DNA of 64,000 nucleotides from an uncultured Gammaproteobacteria bacterium (lineage in GTDB: Bacteria; Pseudomonadota; Gammaproteobacteria; Pseudomonadales; Azotimanducaceae), in assembly GCA_913045175.1 (NCBI GenBank), contig CAJWQG010000005.1, forward strand, positions 23,078-87,077, given 5' to 3'. Below the pieces are notes generated by a model. That model had not been told where the DNA came from. It did not search any database and worked only from the letters and a program-made list of their open reading frames with translations. Positions 45,028-54,125 of the stretch are shown here, in pieces. A program made the translations under genes and the position numbers. How positions within the stretch are numbered: the first letter of the stretch is position 1; each line of letters opens with the position of its first letter.

Positions 45028-46875
45028 ATGAAAACACTACTTATTTTATCTCTCCTGGTTTCCTGGTCCGGCGACCTATTTGGGGGAACGCTGGACGGCG
45101 TTGCCGGCCAGCACGCCATTGCCATGCACGGCCAGGTCAAGTACCCCGCCGGATTCGAGCACTTTGACTATGCAAACCCTGACGCCCCGAAAGGGGGAAC
45201 GATGCGCATGCATAGTATCGGCACCTTCGATTCCTTAAACGGTTTTATCGTAAAAGGAAATTCTGCCAGTGACGTAGGCCTGATATACAACTCGCTTGCC
45301 GCCCGGTCTGCAGACGAGGCGCTCAGCCAATACGGTGAATTAGCCGAAGAGATCTATATGCCGGAAGATCGCTCATGGGTGGCTTTCAAACTTCGTGACA
45401 ACGCAAGGTGGCACGATGGAGAAAAGGTTTCTGTGGACGATGTTATCTGGACCTTCAACGCGCTGCTCAAGGATGGACTGCCGTTTTATCGTTTTTATTA
45501 CGGTAATGTGCAGGAGGTCATCAAGGTCCACGATGACATTGTACGTTTCAACTTCAAGCCAGGGGAAAACCACGAATTACCATTGATCCTTGGACAGCTG
45601 GTGGTTTTACCCAAACACTACTGGGCAGATCGGGATTTCACCAAGACAACACTGGAGCCGCCGCTTGGCTCTGGACCATACCGGGTAGCAACGTTCGAAC
45701 CAGGACGATCCCTAACTTTAGAACGAGCCGAAGATTACTGGGGCAAAAATATTCCCGTTCATAAAGGGCAATTCAATTTTGGTGAGATTCGTATCGACTA
45801 CTATCGAGACAGTGATATCGCACTCGAAGCCTTTAAATCCGGCGAATACGATTACCGACGGGAACAATCTGCCAAGAACTGGGCGACCGGATACAAAGTC
45901 GCCGCTGTGAAAAACGGTTTAATCGTACAACGCAAATTCGACCACAACCGTACTGCTGGCATGCAAGGGTTTGTGTACAACACGCGGCGCGAGATTTTCA
46001 GTGACATCCGGGTCCGCCAGGCACTCGTATACGCCTTTGATTTCGAGTGGTCCAATCAAAATCTTTTTTACAATCAGTACGCCAGGTCGAGGAGTTACTT
46101 TGATAACTCTGAACTCTCTGCTACCGCGCTACCAGGTGCCGATGAACTAAAATTTCTACACCCTTTGAAAGCGTTATTGCCCGCCGAGGTATTTACTACC
46201 GCCTACGAGCCACCAAAAGGTGGAGGCCCACGTCCGATGCGTGGAAACCTGAGGGCCGCGGGGAAACTACTCAATGAGGCCGGATGGGTAATTCGAGATG
46301 GGAAACGCGTTAACAGCCAAACGGGCAAGCCTCTGACATTCGAGGTGATGCTGGTAAGCCCAAGTTGGGAGCGTACCGTTTTACCCTTTGGTAGGAACCT
46401 TGAGAAACTGGGCGTGAAACTCACCGTACGAACGGTAGATACATCCCAGTATCGCCAGCGTCTTGATACCTACGATTTCGACATGATTGTCCATGTATTC
46501 GGCCAGTCGCTATCTCCAGGAAACGAACAGCGGTCTTTCTGGGGTTCCGAAGCCGCGGGTCTCGAAGGTGGACGTAACTACATTGGTATAAATGATCCCG
46601 CCATTGACGCATTAATTGAACACGTGATCGAAGCTCAGGACCGCAGTGAACTCGTTGCGGCAACTCGTGCACTGGACCGTGCGCTGCAGTGGGGACACTG
46701 GGTAATTCCCCACTGGCATGCCACCTATGACCGGGTTGCCTTTTGGAACAAGTTTGGCCAACCGGAGATCACACCATCCAGGGGATTTCAGCTTCTTTAT
46801 TGGTGGGTTGATCCCGCCAGGGCGGCTGTGCTTACCGACAAGTTAGAGTCAGAGGCCCGAGCCCCCAGAAACTAG
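45028..46875 (+). CDS. yejA: Peptide ABC transporter substrate-binding protein (YejA-like)
   Basis: A 615-residue periplasmic binding protein of the SBP_bac_5 family. It has a signal peptide (MKTLLILSLLVSWSGDLFGG), HAIAMHGQVKYPAGFEHFDYAN and PDAPKGGTMRM, which are YejA-type, and an ESLAEDG-like region reading YGELAEEIYMPEDRS. The ATG at 45028 was preferred over the TTG at 44995. It heads yejA-yejB-yejE; the fused ATPase is absent here but a YejF-like one lies at 14.2-15.9 kb. Confidence 0.88.
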   Translation: MKTLLILSLLVSWSGDLFGGTLDGVAGQHAIAMHGQVKYPAGFEHFDYANPDAPKGGTMRMHSIGTFDSLNGFIVKGNSASDVGLIYNSLAARSADEALSQYGELAEEIYMPEDRSWVAFKLRDNARWHDGEKVSVDDVIWTFNALLKDGLPFYRFYYGNVQEVIKVHDDIVRFNFKPGENHELPLILGQLVVLPKHYWADRDFTKTTLEPPLGSGPYRVATFEPGRSLTLERAEDYWGKNIPVHKGQFNFGEIRIDYYRDSDIALEAFKSGEYDYRREQSAKNWATGYKVAAVKNGLIVQRKFDHNRTAGMQGFVYNTRREIFSDIRVRQALVYAFDFEWSNQNLFYNQYARSRSYFDNSELSATALPGADELKFLHPLKALLPAEVFTTAYEPPKGGGPRPMRGNLRAAGKLLNEAGWVIRDGKRVNSQTGKPLTFEVMLVSPSWERTVLPFGRNLEKLGVKLTVRTVDTSQYRQRLDTYDFDMIVHVFGQSLSPGNEQRSFWGSEAAGLEGGRNYIGINDPAIDALIEHVIEAQDRSELVAATRALDRALQWGHWVIPHWHATYDRVAFWNKFGQPEITPSRGFQLLYWWVDPARAAVLTDKLESEARAPRN

Positions 46876-47004
46876 CCAATTCTCGCCCGCAAGCTCAGCG
46901 TCGTGCCTCTAGTTTCTTTGCAAGTAATAGTTTTTTTAACAATTTCCTTTGGAATCTCGCATCTCCTCGCGCAGAATCACGACTTTGTGGACAGAAACTA
47001 GTTA

Positions 47005-48114
47005 ATGTATCCCTACATACTTCGCCGTCTGCTGCTGATAGTACCAACGCTATTCGGCATCATGGTCATCAACTTCATCGTCATACAGTTCGTACCCGGC
47101 GGACCAGTGGAGCAGATGATCGCCCAGCTGACAGGAGATGATGTCGCCGCGACAGCTCGCTTCGGTGGTGGTGCCACGCAGGAAACCGGCGACACCTCCC
47201 AAAGACCAGACATAGGGTCTGAATCCACCTCGCGCTACCGAGGTGCACAGGGTCTACCCCCTGACCTTATCCTTGAGATCGAACAGCAGTTCGGACTCGA
47301 CAAGCCAGCCCACGAGCGATTAATGATAATGATGGGCAACTACATTCGCTTTGATTTTGGTGATAGCTACTTTCAGGACCGCTCGGTAGCCCAGCTACTG
47401 GTCGACAAACTGCCTGTGTCGATCTCCCTTGGGCTGTGGACGACGCTACTGGTCTATCTCATCTCCATTCCCCTGGGCGTCGCCAAAGCAGTAAGAGATG
47501 GCTCACGCTTTGACGTGTGGACTTCGGGTCTCGTGATATTTGGCAATGCCGTACCAGGCTTTTTATTCGCTATCCTGCTGATCATCCTGTTTGCTGGTGG
47601 CAGATATCTGGACTGGTTTCCACTGCGCGGGCTTTTTTCCACAGGATGGGAGGACCTGCACTGGTTTGAGCAGATTAAGGATTATTTCTGGCACCTGACG
47701 CTGCCACTACTAAGCATGGTCATCGGCGGCTTTGCAGGTCTTACCATGTTAACCAAGAACTCCTTCCTCGAAGAGATCAACAAACAATATGTTATTACCG
47801 CGCGAGCAAAAGGACTGACCGAACGACGCATGCTCTATGGTCATGTATTCAGAAACGCAATGCTGATCGTTATTGCCGGATTTCCATCAGCATTTATCGG
47901 AATTTTCTTTACCGGCTCTCTCTTAACCGAGGTAATTTTTTCTCTCGATGGTATTGGGCTGTTGGGTTTTGAAGCGGCGCTCACCAGGGATTACCCGGTA
48001 ATGTTTGGCACGTTATTCCTATTCACCCTGCTCGGGCTAGTCATGGGCATTATCAGCGACGTGATGTACCACCTGGTGGATCCGCGTATCGATTTTGAGA
48101 CGCGAGAAACCTGA
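47005..48114 (+). CDS. yejB: Peptide ABC transporter permease (YejB-like)
   Basis: A 369-residue DppB-type permease. It has MYPYILRRLLLIVPTLFGIMVINFIVIQFVPGGP at the N-terminus, a soluble loop of about 60 residues (GGATQETGDTSQRPDIGSES...) characteristic of YejB, and the EAA motif (YVITARAKGLTERRMLYGHVFRNA) before the last helices. A 129-bp gap separates it from yejA. Its stop overlaps the yejE start (TGATG). Confidence 0.92.
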   Translation: MYPYILRRLLLIVPTLFGIMVINFIVIQFVPGGPVEQMIAQLTGDDVAATARFGGGATQETGDTSQRPDIGSESTSRYRGAQGLPPDLILEIEQQFGLDKPAHERLMIMMGNYIRFDFGDSYFQDRSVAQLLVDKLPVSISLGLWTTLLVYLISIPLGVAKAVRDGSRFDVWTSGLVIFGNAVPGFLFAILLIILFAGGRYLDWFPLRGLFSTGWEDLHWFEQIKDYFWHLTLPLLSMVIGGFAGLTMLTKNSFLEEINKQYVITARAKGLTERRMLYGHVFRNAMLIVIAGFPSAFIGIFFTGSLLTEVIFSLDGIGLLGFEAALTRDYPVMFGTLFLFTLLGLVMGIISDVMYHLVDPRIDFETRET

Positions 48115-49169
48115 TGGTGGATTCTCATTACCGCTGGTTCGGCATGAACATATCACCCATCACCAGGCGCCGAATCGACAATTTCAAACGCAACCGCCGC
48201 GGCTACTGGTCAACCTGGGCCTTCCTGCTATTGTTCGTCATCAGCATGGCCGCGGAACTGGTCGCTAACGATAAACCATTACTGATTTCATTCGAGGACG
48301 AACTGTACTTCGCGACCTTCGTGTCCTATCCGGAAACAGAATTTGGCGGAGACTTTCAAACCGAAGCGGACTACCGTGACGAGTTCGTCGCGGAGCTTAT
48401 CAAGGAGGCAGGCTGGATGGTCTGGCCTCCCATACGTTTCAGCCACGACACGATAAACTACGAACTGTCAGTTCCCGCACCGGCACCGCCAAACGATGAG
48501 AACTGGCTAGGTACTGATGACCAGGGTCGAGATGTTCTGGCCCGGCTTATTTATGGTTTTCGCATCTCTGTATTGTTTGGCCTTGCCCTCACTATATTGA
48601 GTGCGGTCGTTGGCGTGAGCGTTGGTGCCATTCAAGGATTCTATGGGGGTCTGACGGATCTTATCGGTCAGCGTTTCATCGAAATCTGGTCTGGAATGCC
48701 AATACTTTATTTACTGATAATCGTTGCCAGCGTCATCACGCCAAACTTCTGGTGGTTACTGGGCCTGATGTTGTTGTTCTCATGGATGGGCTTCGTCGGC
48801 GTTGTTCGTGCCGAGTTTTTACGGGCACGCAATCTCGACTTTGTTCGTGCCGCAAGAGCACTCGGCACGCGCGATCGAACTTTAATCTGGCGCCATGTAC
48901 TCCCTAACGCCATGGTAGCAACGATTACCTTTATGCCTTTCACCTTGTCCGCTTCCATTACGACCCTGACATCTCTCGACTTTCTGGGATTCGGATTGCC
49001 CCCCGGATCCGCTTCCCTGGGCGAGCTACTCAATCAGGGTAAGTCCAACCTGCAAGCACCCTGGTTGGGTATTTCAGGATTTGTTGTCATCGCCCTCATG
49101 CTGAGTTTGCTGGTTTTTATAGGCGAAGCCACCCGGGATGCCTTCGACCCGCGCAAGGTATTTCGATAG
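48114..49169 (+). CDS. yejE: Peptide ABC transporter permease (YejE-like)
   Basis: A 351-residue DppC-type permease with TRRRIDNFKRNRRGYWSTWAFL (YejE start), a large periplasmic segment after helix 1 (DKPLLISFEDELYFATF, TEFGGDFQTEADY) and NWLGTDDQGRDVLARLIYGFRIS. The EAA loop is FVRAARALGTRDRTLIWRHVLPNA. It forms the channel with YejB. The operon ends here without an ATPase gene. Confidence 0.92.
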   Translation: MVDSHYRWFGMNISPITRRRIDNFKRNRRGYWSTWAFLLLFVISMAAELVANDKPLLISFEDELYFATFVSYPETEFGGDFQTEADYRDEFVAELIKEAGWMVWPPIRFSHDTINYELSVPAPAPPNDENWLGTDDQGRDVLARLIYGFRISVLFGLALTILSAVVGVSVGAIQGFYGGLTDLIGQRFIEIWSGMPILYLLIIVASVITPNFWWLLGLMLLFSWMGFVGVVRAEFLRARNLDFVRAARALGTRDRTLIWRHVLPNAMVATITFMPFTLSASITTLTSLDFLGFGLPPGSASLGELLNQGKSNLQAPWLGISGFVVIALMLSLLVFIGEATRDAFDPRKVFR

Positions 49170-49207
49170 GAACGGTTGTTACCCTAAGCCTGGCCCTTTG
49201 CGGTATT

Positions 49208-49229
49208 AATTCAAGCGCTTGCTTGAATT
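49208..49229. promoter_or_regulatory. Perfect 9-bp inverted repeat, candidate TetR operator
   Basis: AATTCAAGC-GCTT-GCTTGAATT lies 49-70 bases upstream of the TetR gene start. It contains the perfect core palindrome CAAGCGCTTG. Size, symmetry and place suit a TetR-family dimer that represses its own regulator-pump operon. It could also be a terminator for yejE, but it lacks a T-run of note. Confidence 0.6.
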
Positions 49230-49277
49230 TCATGATTGAGATATGTTTGTTATTTCCTTCTTAGAAAACAGTAACTT

Positions 49278-49928
49278 ATGGCCTCTCGCCAACCCATGGA
49301 GCAACCTGCCGAGACTGCAGATGCTCGCACACGGATACTTCAAGCCGCCTTGGAAGTCTTCGCGTCCAAAGGTTACGCTCAGGCGTCAACCCGTGAAATC
49401 TGCCAGCGCGCAGGGGCCAATGTTGCCGGAATCCACTACTACTTCGGTGACAAGGCCTCACTATATAAAGAGCTAATGCAAATCCCGGAGCATATGGTCC
49501 GTCCTCCCGAAATTCTGGATGAAACAGACACATCATTGGAGGCAGGTCTGCAAGCTTGGTACAGCCATGTCATGACCTTCGTACTCGAAACCTACGGAGG
49601 CAGCCACATGCGGCTGCTGTTTTTGCGCGAACAGGTCGATCCTTCTGGATTATTGGATGTGGATCGCGTGGGCATCATTGGGCTTTACCATGAACAGCTA
49701 GTGCGTTTTCTAAAACGTCATCTGGGTATTGAAGAAACGGATTCCGCACTGAATCAACTGGCGATTACCCTCGTGGGCATGGCAATGATGTTCTACGTGG
49801 AGCGCGCCGCAATCCGTCAGTTAACTCCCGGGTTAATGGAATCTGAGGCAGACCTTGAGGCAGTGGTCGAGCGAATGGTTTGCCATGCCATTGCGGCAGT
49901 TGAAGCAGAAAGGAAGCAGCGGGAATGA
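49278..49928 (+). CDS. TetR-family transcriptional regulator
   Basis: A 216-residue repressor. The N-terminal helix-turn-helix is clear (RTRILQAALEVFASKGYAQASTREICQRAGANVAGIHYYFGDKASLYKEL). The C-terminal domain, starting with VRPPEILD, resembles the CecR/DUF1956 type linked to efflux operons. It overlaps the membrane fusion gene by 4 nt, so it is cotranscribed with the pump it probably controls. The inducer is unknown. Confidence 0.9.
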   Translation: MASRQPMEQPAETADARTRILQAALEVFASKGYAQASTREICQRAGANVAGIHYYFGDKASLYKELMQIPEHMVRPPEILDETDTSLEAGLQAWYSHVMTFVLETYGGSHMRLLFLREQVDPSGLLDVDRVGIIGLYHEQLVRFLKRHLGIEETDSALNQLAITLVGMAMMFYVERAAIRQLTPGLMESEADLEAVVERMVCHAIAAVEAERKQRE

Positions 49929-51064
49929 AAGCGAGATTTCTGAATCCTTTAACGCTGGTGCTGGTCGTTGTGGTCATCGCAGTTTTGGTGACGGTCGTTC
50001 CCGGCAGCGCCGACGAAGAAGGTAACAGCGGTAACGAACCGTCCGCCGCTACCGCGCTAACCGTTTCTCTGGTAGAACCAAAAAATGTGGTGTGGCCAGA
50101 GATAATCAAGGCCAGTGGCGCAATTGCCGCCTGGCAGGAAGCAAAGATAAGCGCCGAAATCTCCGGTGCCGCATTAACCGAAGTGCTAGTCGATGTTGGT
50201 GACAACGTTCAATCAGGAGATATTCTGGCGCGATTTGACAGCGCTCCGGCACGAGCTCAACTTGCTCAGCAGCGTGCCTTACTTGATGAAGCGAAAGCTC
50301 ACCTAGCAGAAGCAAAAGGCGCGGCCAAACGAGCACAACAACTTGATGCCCGGGACGCATTAAGTGAACAAGAATCTATCAGAGCGAAAACCAAAGAGCA
50401 GGCGGCACGGGCGCAGGTCCAACTCGCCCAGGCAAGGCTCGACGCACAACAGCTCTCCCTCGACAAAACCCAGGTTGTCGCGCCAGACTCTGGCGTTATC
50501 ACCGCGCGCAATGCGACCCTGGGCGCGGTTGGAACACCTGGTGCAGAACTATTCCGGTTGCTACGACAAAATCGTCTCGAGTGGCACCCAGAACTGACTG
50601 CCGAATCGCTGGTCAACGTCAGCCCGAGTGATACGGCTGAGATTCAACTGCCCCGCGGTATGTTGCTGACCGGCAAGGTCCGCCAAATTGCACCGATGTT
50701 AGATGCCGGGACACGTACAGGAATCGTTTTCGTCGCACTTGATGCCGCAACCACCAACCATGCACGGGCCGGCATGTTTGCGTCCGGAACAATCAATGTT
50801 GGTGAGCGCCCTGCGCTCGCGCTACCTACTTCCAGCATCGTGCACCGTGATGGCTACGAGTATATTTTTCTGGTGGACCGTGAGGGTGGACGGACCACGG
50901 AGCAGAAGGTGACAACGGGTCGACGTTTCTCGGAGTGGATCGAAATCATCGAAGGCGTTACACCGGGCACTTATGTCGTACGAAGCGGCGGCGCATTTCT
51001 GACCGATGGCGATCAGGTGAAGATCGTCGATTGGCCAATGAATGACTTGGGCGGTGCAGAGTGA
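49925..51064 (+). CDS. RND efflux membrane fusion protein
   Basis: A 379-residue HlyD/AcrA-type adaptor. It has an N-terminal membrane anchor (LTLVLVVVVIAVLVTVVPG), a lipoyl half (ASGAIAAWQEAKISAEISG), a long Ala/Gln-rich coiled-coil hairpin (ARAQLAQQRALLDEAKAHLAEAKG) and the second lipoyl half (VVAPDSGVITARNATLGAVG). No lipobox is visible. It joins the inner-membrane pump to an outer-membrane channel; no intact TolC gene is adjacent and the TolC gene in this window is broken. Confidence 0.93.
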   Translation: MKARFLNPLTLVLVVVVIAVLVTVVPGSADEEGNSGNEPSAATALTVSLVEPKNVVWPEIIKASGAIAAWQEAKISAEISGAALTEVLVDVGDNVQSGDILARFDSAPARAQLAQQRALLDEAKAHLAEAKGAAKRAQQLDARDALSEQESIRAKTKEQAARAQVQLAQARLDAQQLSLDKTQVVAPDSGVITARNATLGAVGTPGAELFRLLRQNRLEWHPELTAESLVNVSPSDTAEIQLPRGMLLTGKVRQIAPMLDAGTRTGIVFVALDAATTNHARAGMFASGTINVGERPALALPTSSIVHRDGYEYIFLVDREGGRTTEQKVTTGRRFSEWIEIIEGVTPGTYVVRSGGAFLTDGDQVKIVDWPMNDLGGAE

Positions 51065-54000
51065 ACGTCGCCACCTGGGCTATCCGCGAACCCATTCCTC
51101 CCATCGTGCTTTTTCTTGTATTCACGCTGGCTGGCATCCTGGCGTTTGATCGCTTAACGATCAAGGAGTACCCGGATACCGAGTTTCCCGCAATATCCGT
51201 TACTGCCGCATTGGAAGGTGCCTCCCCGTCTCAGTTGGAGACCGAAGTCACACGGAAAGTTGAAAACGCCATCGCCGGTATCGAAGGCATCGAAAGTCTG
51301 ACCTCAACGGTCACCGAGGGCGTCTCTTTAACCATGATCGAGTTTGTCCTGGAAAGAGATCAGTCTGCCGCACTGGACGATGTCCGCGCGGCCGTTACCA
51401 ACATACGTAGCGATCTGCCGCGAGACCTGGAACCACCGATTGTCAATGACATAGACTTTGCCAGCGCGCCGATTCTCACCTATACCGTGGCATCGGAAAC
51501 GATGGATGAAGGGGCGCTGTCCTGGTTTATCGACGATGCAATAACTCGAAGGCTAACAGCCATCCCTGGTGTAGTTGCCGTCAATCGCCTGGGTGGAGTC
51601 CAGCGAGAGGTTCTCGTGGAGCTGGACCCTGTAAAGCTCGCCTCACTTGAACTTACCGCCGTCGATGTTTCCAGGCAGTTGCGTCTTGCGCAACGGCAGC
51701 TATCGGGAGGTCGCGGTGAGATCGGCGATGCACGTCAATCCCTTAGAACCATCGCAACTGTCGCCAATGTAAAGGAACTGGAAGCTTTCGACATCGCGTT
51801 ACCCGGAGGGCGTCACTTTCGCCTGGATCAAATCGGCACCATCTCTGACACCGTAGCCGACCGGGGCCAAAGAGCTCTACTCAACGGTCGACAGGTGGTC
51901 GCCTTTCAAATTCAGCGTTCTAAGGATTCAAACGAAGTCACTCTGGGTCGAGATGTCGCTGAAGTTATCGCTGAAATGGACCGGGCAGACAATGTTGAAT
52001 TTGCGCTGGTTATCAACCGGGTGAAACGAATTGCGGATGACTTCGATGCATCCATGGTCATGTTATTCGAAGGTGCCTTTCTGGCAATGTTGGTGGTATG
52101 GCTCTTTCTTCGCGACTGGCGCGCCACGTTAATCTCGGCGCTTGCTCTACCCTTGTCGGTCATCCCTACTTTCGCGATGATTTACTGGTTGGGATTCTCA
52201 CTCAATATCATCACAACCTTGGCCCTGACGCTGGTCATCGGCCTTCTGGTCGACGACACTATCGTCGAGGTGGAAAACATCGTCCGGCATTTGCGGGAAG
52301 GGAAATCCTCCATCAAAGCAGCGATGGATGCAGCGACGGAGATCGGACTCGCAGTGGTCACCACCACCATGACGCTGGTCGCCGTATTCCTGCCAACGGC
52401 GTTCATGGGAGGAATGGCCGGCCAATTCTTCAAAGAATTTGGCTGGACCGCGGCAACCGCAGTGCTCGCTTCTCTGGCGGTTGCCCGCCTCATTACGCCC
52501 ATGCTCTGTGCACGTTTTCTTCAGTCTCATCCCCAGTCACCACCTAGCTGGATCATGGACACTTACCTGGATATTGCGCGTCTGGCGTTAAAGCATCGCC
52601 TCATTACGTCTCTGTGCGCTGCACTATTCTTTGTTGGCTCAATTCTCGCGTTGAACAGCCTGCCCCGTGAATTTGTTCCCGCATCCGACAACTCCAGTAC
52701 CCAGGTTATCGTCGAGCTCGCCCCGGGAACACCACTATCCACAACCAACGCTATCGCAGAACTGGTGCGGCAAAAGATTTCGGTTATTCCGGAGATAACC
52801 AATATCTTCACGACGGTCGGCACCGGCAACTCAGACAAACATCGAGGGCCCGGTGTTTCGGATCTTCGTAATGCGAACCTGACCATCGATCTACCACCGG
52901 TAGGCCAGCGAGAAAGGTCTCAGGCTGAGATCGAAGTGGAGATTAGGTCCATTTTAGGCAACGTGCCCGGCGCACGTTTTCAGGTTGGATCCCGCCAAAC
53001 CGGAGAGATACTTCTGATAAACCTGACATCCGAGGACGCTCAGCTTCTGCATCAGACCGCACAAAACGCGATGACAGAGCTACGAGGTGTTCCTGGCCTC
53101 GGCAACGTCATTTCAAATGCCAGTCTGTTGCGCCCGGAGATATTCATCAGACCAAATATGGCACGCGCTGCGGAACTAGGTGTGACCGCATCAGCCATAG
53201 GTGAGACGGTGCAGGTAGCCACCGCTGGCGACTACAGCGCGGCGCTCGCCCAAATGAACCTGCCACAAAGGCAGGTGGATATTCGGGTGCAGTTACCGCT
53301 ATCCACACGACAAGATCTAGCAGCAATTGAGCAGCTACGTGTACCGGGAGCCCATGGCCTTGTTCCACTCGCCGCTATTGCAGAAGTTAGTATGGGCAGT
53401 GGTCCTGCACAGATTTCCCGGTTTGACCGTTCACGTAACATCCGAATCGAGGTCGAGTTGGGCAATCTGTTACTAGGCGATGCAAACGCACTCGTGCGAG
53501 AACTGCCATCGCTTAAACGATTACCGCTAGGTGTATCCTGGGTGGACACCGGCGACTCCAAGATGATGAACGACATGTTCAGCTCATTCGGGGTTGCGAT
53601 GGTAACGGGGCTCATCTGCGTATTCATGGTCCTGGTGCTGTTATTCAAAGATTTCATGCAACCGATCACAATACTGGCTGCGCTTCCGCTAACAATCGGC
53701 GGCGCCGTGTTCGCCCTCTTTATAGTCGATGCTTCTTTTTCCCTACCTGCAGTCATTGGTCTGCTGATGCTGATGGGGATCGCCACAAAAAATTCTATTC
53801 TGCTAGTGGACTACGCAGTTGTTGCCATGCGCAACGGCATGGATGTGCATGATGCTTTACTGGATGCCTGTGCTAAAAGGGCACGCCCAATCGTGATGAC
53901 CACGCTGGCGATGACCGCCGGCATGTTGCCGGTAGCAATGGGTGTTCATGAAGGGTCAAGCTTCCGCATGCCAATGGGTATCGTGGTTATCGGCGGTCTG

Positions 54001-54120
54001 TTGACGTCGACAGTATTAAGCCTGATCGTTGTGCCCGTGGTGTTCACCTACGTGCTTCAGGCCAAGGAATTACTCGCTCGGATTCTCCCGCACGGGCACG
54101 CTGTGGAAACCGCTTCCTGA
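51061..54120 (+). CDS. RND efflux pump (AcrB/HAE1 family permease)
   Basis: A 1,019-residue inner-membrane transporter with 12 membrane helices and two large periplasmic loops. The proton-relay pair is in TLVIGLLVDDTIVEVENIVR; GLLMLMGIATKNSILLVDYA is the matching motif in the second half. EYPDTEFPAISVTAALEGASP marks the porter domain. It exports hydrophobic compounds by proton antiport. The GTG start overlaps the adaptor stop by 4 nt (GTGA). Confidence 0.96.
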   Translation: MNVATWAIREPIPPIVLFLVFTLAGILAFDRLTIKEYPDTEFPAISVTAALEGASPSQLETEVTRKVENAIAGIEGIESLTSTVTEGVSLTMIEFVLERDQSAALDDVRAAVTNIRSDLPRDLEPPIVNDIDFASAPILTYTVASETMDEGALSWFIDDAITRRLTAIPGVVAVNRLGGVQREVLVELDPVKLASLELTAVDVSRQLRLAQRQLSGGRGEIGDARQSLRTIATVANVKELEAFDIALPGGRHFRLDQIGTISDTVADRGQRALLNGRQVVAFQIQRSKDSNEVTLGRDVAEVIAEMDRADNVEFALVINRVKRIADDFDASMVMLFEGAFLAMLVVWLFLRDWRATLISALALPLSVIPTFAMIYWLGFSLNIITTLALTLVIGLLVDDTIVEVENIVRHLREGKSSIKAAMDAATEIGLAVVTTTMTLVAVFLPTAFMGGMAGQFFKEFGWTAATAVLASLAVARLITPMLCARFLQSHPQSPPSWIMDTYLDIARLALKHRLITSLCAALFFVGSILALNSLPREFVPASDNSSTQVIVELAPGTPLSTTNAIAELVRQKISVIPEITNIFTTVGTGNSDKHRGPGVSDLRNANLTIDLPPVGQRERSQAEIEVEIRSILGNVPGARFQVGSRQTGEILLINLTSEDAQLLHQTAQNAMTELRGVPGLGNVISNASLLRPEIFIRPNMARAAELGVTASAIGETVQVATAGDYSAALAQMNLPQRQVDIRVQLPLSTRQDLAAIEQLRVPGAHGLVPLAAIAEVSMGSGPAQISRFDRSRNIRIEVELGNLLLGDANALVRELPSLKRLPLGVSWVDTGDSKMMNDMFSSFGVAMVTGLICVFMVLVLLFKDFMQPITILAALPLTIGGAVFALFIVDASFSLPAVIGLLMLMGIATKNSILLVDYAVVAMRNGMDVHDALLDACAKRARPIVMTTLAMTAGMLPVAMGVHEGSSFRMPMGIVVIGGLLTSTVLSLIVVPVVFTYVLQAKELLARILPHGHAVETAS

Positions 54121-54125
54121 CAGCA

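Noticed and set aside
53232-53786. 184-aa minus-strand ORF opposite the RND pump
   Set aside because: Shadow of a conserved membrane protein; low-complexity Ser/Arg composition.
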